Source: Eubacterium sp. (GTDB taxonomy: Bacteria; Bacillota; Clostridia; Lachnospirales; CAG-274). Taken from it: a stretch of DNA of 26,206 nucleotides. Position numbers and translations under genes: made by a program. The stretch lies in the NCBI GenBank assembly GCA_020859645.1, contig JAJBVU010000040.1, positions 9,493 through 35,698 on the forward strand, written 5' to 3'. The stretch's first letter is position 1; each line of letters begins with the position of its first letter. Positions 23,885 to 26,206 of the stretch are shown piece after piece. The notes under the pieces are model-generated. The model was not told the origin of the DNA. It did not search any database and saw only the letters and a list, made by a program, of their open reading frames with translations.

Positions 23885-25408
23885 TTATACTCTTAAGTAC
23901 TTTCTCATAGAGCTTACGGAACCTATTATACCCAAAAGAACACCGAAAGCGATTGTTATAGGAGCAACAATGACAAATACGTCAAGAACTCCGGCAAACT
24001 CGGCAATATTGTTAATAACGGGTATTTTTTCGGCTACAAGTCTGAGACACTCCGTATAGCCCAAGAAGCAAAGAACAGTAGGTATAACGGAGCCTATTAA
24101 GCCTATAAGCATACCCTCTATGATAAAGGGCCATCTTATAAACCAGTCTGTAGCTCCGACATATTTCATAATGTTGATTTCGTTCTTCCTGATTACAACG
24201 GTGAGTCTGATTGTATTCATAATAATGGAAACGGAAATAACACAGAGAATAACAATAACTATCACACTGAAAATTCTCACAGCCGTATTAATTCTGACAA
24301 GAATATTGGCTTCTTCGGTTGCGTGTCTGATTTTTTCAATTCCCTTATATTCATATTCAATTCCGCCGTATTCGGAAGCATCGTAAAGCTCAACTCCGGC
24401 AACGCCGTAATCTTCAGTGGTTCCGCCGCTGTAATAATAAGAGCCTTCAAGCTGAGCATTTCCTCCGGCAGTAGCCGCAACGGCACTGTTAAGAGTGTCT
24501 AAAAGAGCCTGAGAGGGATCTGAAGAGTATGTAACTGTTTCCGTTTCTTCTTCAGCCTCAGCTGCTGTGGCTTCCGTTGTGGCTTCTGTTGCCGCCTGAG
24601 TAGTGGCTTGAGTAGTTGCCTGAGTAGCGGCGGCTGCCTGAGTTGTAGCTTCCGCCGCTGCTTCTGCAGTTTCCTGCTGAGGAACTGCTTCTGCGTCGGA
24701 CTGAGCGCCGCTTGTTACAACTTCTGTGGCAGGCTGGGCTGCTGTTGCTGCCTGTGTGGTCGCCTGTGCTGCGGCTTGAGTAGTTGCTTGTGTGGCAGCC
24801 TGGGTAGTGGCTTGGGTTTCGCCTTCAACAGTTTCGCCTTCTTCAGGTTCAACAATACCCAGCTCCTCTGCTTGTTTTCTTGTTATTTGGTTGCCGTTTT
24901 CGTCAAGATAAATTCTTTCAACATAGTCCTCGGCATTAAGACTGCCGTTAAGCTCGGCTTCCACTGAAACCTGAAGTGTTTCAAGCTGCTTAACAACCTC
25001 CTCCTGATATGCTGCCCCGTCAAGGCTTATTTCAAAGGATGCAGGCAGGGGGTTGTCGTCTCTGAGACCCTCCAAAATAGAAGAGTTTTCCCATGTTGAA
25101 AGGGCATCGTCCAAATTTTCCTCGGCTGTTTTATAAACCACCTCGCTGACATGGTCAATGGCAATAATTCTGTCCTGAATATCCATAGCCATTTCTTCGG
25201 TGACATCGGGCCCCAAAAATACGGTTATGCCGATTGTTTCTTCAAACTGCTGCAAAATGTAGTTAATGTTCATTCCTATACACAAAGAAAGAATGAGGAT
25301 AAATGAACAGGCAGCCACAGTGGCAATTGCCGCAAGGCTCATAAAGCCGTTTTTAACCATTCCCCTGAGACCCTGACCCAAATGATATTTAAAGGTACTA
25401 AGCTTCAT
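23885..25408 (-). CDS. ftsX: Cell division protein FtsX with an oversized extracellular loop
   Basis: FtsX is the membrane half of the FtsEX ABC-type complex that controls cell-wall hydrolases at division. The 507-residue product has TM1 (about 23-44), the usual extracellular start (TVFLGPDVTEEM; DNPLPASFEISL), and C-terminal TM2 to TM4 (about 376-500) with KNEINIMKYVGATDWFIRWPFIIEG. FtsX is usually about 300 residues; here roughly 200 extra residues lie between about 150 and 350. Residues about 197-285 are a low-complexity ATTQA-type repeat. I chose the ATG at 25408 (MKLSTFKYHL), which has AAGGCGG at about 8 nt; the ATG at 25414 is too close to it. The start overlaps ftsE by 11 nt. Confidence 0.93.
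   Translation of the reverse strand: MKLSTFKYHLGQGLRGMVKNGFMSLAAIATVAACSFILILSLCIGMNINYILQQFEETIGITVFLGPDVTEEMAMDIQDRIIAIDHVSEVVYKTAEENLDDALSTWENSSILEGLRDDNPLPASFEISLDGAAYQEEVVKQLETLQVSVEAELNGSLNAEDYVERIYLDENGNQITRKQAEELGIVEPEEGETVEGETQATTQAATQATTQAAAQATTQAATAAQPATEVVTSGAQSDAEAVPQQETAEAAAEATTQAAAATQATTQATTQAATEATTEATAAEAEEETETVTYSSDPSQALLDTLNSAVAATAGGNAQLEGSYYYSGGTTEDYGVAGVELYDASEYGGIEYEYKGIEKIRHATEEANILVRINTAVRIFSVIVIVILCVISVSIIMNTIRLTVVIRKNEINIMKYVGATDWFIRWPFIIEGMLIGLIGSVIPTVLCFLGYTECLRLVAEKIPVINNIAEFAGVLDVFVIVAPITIAFGVLLGIIGSVSSMRKYLRV
24554..24820 (-). repeat. Ala/Thr/Gln-rich tandem repeat within ftsX
   Basis: This stretch encodes many imperfect copies of ATTQA and ATTEA, interrupted by a Ser/Gln/Glu-rich piece (SGAQSDAEAVPQQETAEA). 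Codons differ between copies, so the repeat is old or kept by selection rather than a fresh expansion. It lies in the extracellular loop between TM1 and TM2. Confidence 0.88.
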
Positions 25409-26093
25409 CGTCATAACCGCCTTCCGCAATATCGCTTATAAGAACACCGCTGTCAAGGTGAATAACACGCCTTCTCATTTGGTTTACAATATCCTTTGCG
25501 TGTGTCGCCATAACAACAGTTGTTCCTCTTGAATTTATTTCTTTCAAAAGCTCCATAATCTCCCAGGCTGTGTCCGGGTCGAGATTGCCCGTAGGCTCGT
25601 CGGCTATGAGAATAGGGGGCTTGTTGATAACAGCTCTGGCAATGGCTACTCTCTGCTTTTCACCGCCTGAAAGCTGGTCGGGGTAGGCGTTGGCTTTTTT
25701 ATGTAAGCCCACAAGCGACAGTGTTTGAGGAACAGACCTTCTTATATTTCTGTTTGAAGCCTCAATAACCTGCATTGCAAAGGCTACATTTTCATAAACC
25801 GTTTTTGACGGCAGAAGCCTGAAGTCCTGAAAAACGCAGCCTATTTTTCTTCTTAAATAGGGGACCTTTTTTCTCTTGAGACTTCCCAAAGCCGTATTAT
25901 CCACATAAACCTCGCCTGTGGACGGCTCAATCTCCTTAAGGAGAGTTCTTATAAAGGTAGACTTTCCCGAGCCGGAGGAGCCGACTATAAAGACAAACTC
26001 GCCCTTTTCAATATCAACGGAAAAATCCTTAAGCCCCAAGGCTCCGTTTTCATAAATTTTTGTTACATTCTGCATTGAAATCATACTGCTCAA
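25398..26093 (-). CDS. ftsE: Cell division ATP-binding protein FtsE
   Basis: This 231-residue ABC ATPase drives FtsX from the cytoplasmic side. Walker A is GSSGSGKST (residues 38-46), the signature LSGGEKQR (141-148), Walker B ILIADEPTGNLD (161-172), with Q-loop CVFQDFRLLP and H-loop MATHAKD. Length is typical. The start is uncertain: a TTG at 26093 has AAGGA about 11 nt upstream, while an ATG at 26084 (MISMQNVTKIY) matches the family start better but has no clear ribosome site. It overlaps ftsX by 11 nt and heads the operon ftsE-ftsX-peptidase-propeller-stalk-Nudix. Confidence 0.95.
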   Translation of the reverse strand: MSSMISMQNVTKIYENGALGLKDFSVDIEKGEFVFIVGSSGSGKSTFIRTLLKEIEPSTGEVYVDNTALGSLKRKKVPYLRRKIGCVFQDFRLLPSKTVYENVAFAMQVIEASNRNIRRSVPQTLSLVGLHKKANAYPDQLSGGEKQRVAIARAVINKPPILIADEPTGNLDPDTAWEIMELLKEINSRGTTVVMATHAKDIVNQMRRRVIHLDSGVLISDIAEGGYDDEA

Positions 26094-26130
26094 TTTTAGT
26101 TCATTCCTTTTTTCTTTGTTTACGGCAATT

Positions 26131-26136
26131 ATTATA
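26131..26136 (-). promoter_or_regulatory. -10 box candidate for the ftsE operon
   Basis: On the minus strand TATAAT (26136-26131) lies about 38 nt upstream of the ftsE TTG. No good -35 hexamer is found 16-18 nt further upstream, so this is weak. Confidence 0.35.
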
Positions 26137-26149
26137 ATTCATATGAGTT

Positions 26150-26179
26150 AAAAAAGCCTTATTAAATTATTAAGCTTTT
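26150..26179 (-). terminator. AT-rich terminator candidate for a gene beyond the right edge
   Basis: An imperfect AT-rich palindrome pairs AAAAGC-C-TTA (26152-26161) with TAAGCTTTT (26171-26179). On the minus strand it is followed by TTTTTT. It could end a minus-strand gene lying beyond 26206. The low GC makes it uncertain. Confidence 0.4.
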
Positions 26180-26206
26180 ATTAAGGAAAATCTAACTCTT
26201 TAAAGT

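Noticed and set aside
24554..24820. Repeat region in ftsX as a CRISPR-like array
   Set aside because: The units are about 15 bp, in frame, contiguous and code for ATTQA; there are no spacers.

Overview
The window looks like a chromosomal segment of a low-to-moderate G+C, Gram-positive anaerobe of the Clostridia, plausibly Lachnospiraceae-like. The evidence is AGGAGG-type ribosome sites, near-consensus TTGACA/TATAAT promoters, an SLH-anchored surface protein, the Firmicutes-type rimP-nusA-ylxR-ylxQ-infB-rbfA gene order, a DUF6062-type protein, and FtsEX next to a coiled-coil M23 peptidase. I cannot name a genus. I see no tRNA, rRNA, transposase, phage gene or CRISPR array.

Left end (1-3516): the 3' part of a long plus-strand gene for an exported surface protein with two cohesin-like domains, Thr/Glu- and Ser/Glu-rich linkers and C-terminal SLH repeats. 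A terminator and a gene-free stretch with stem-loops follow. Next comes one long minus-strand transcription and translation operon, read from 12660 down to 3517: rimP, nusA, ylxR, ylxQ, infB, rbfA, nrnA, truB, ribF, an unrecognised 81-residue gene and a YeiH-type transporter, closed by a terminator near 3464-3500. Its promoter (12936-12964) is followed by a leader of about 270 nt with a terminator-like hairpin and two large palindromes.

Middle (12998-18912): leuS has its own consensus promoter. Upstream of it lie a membrane-anchored protein of unknown function and a Cys-rich DUF6062-type protein, both on the minus strand. Divergent from these are an OGG-type 8-oxoguanine DNA glycosylase and cysK on the plus strand. 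The cysK promoter carries an inverted repeat over its -35 box.

Right end (18971-26093): a second minus-strand operon reads ftsE, ftsX, M23 coiled-coil peptidase, beta-propeller protein, copper-amine-oxidase-N-like (stalk) protein, Nudix hydrolase. FtsE/FtsX plus the peptidase form a recognisable division or cell-wall hydrolysis module. FtsX is unusual: its extracellular loop is expanded by roughly 200 residues, with a long Ala/Thr/Gln-rich repeat. Similar Thr-rich linkers occur in two other exported proteins here. A short palindromic dispersed repeat occurs three times, twice inside operons.

The most interesting leads are the FtsX loop expansion, the extended ftsEX operon, the structured rimP-nusA leader, the duplicated beta-sandwich/cohesin unit in the surface protein, and the cysK operator candidate. 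I found no wholly new defence or mobile system. Functional calls come from reading motifs by eye; no database search was run.
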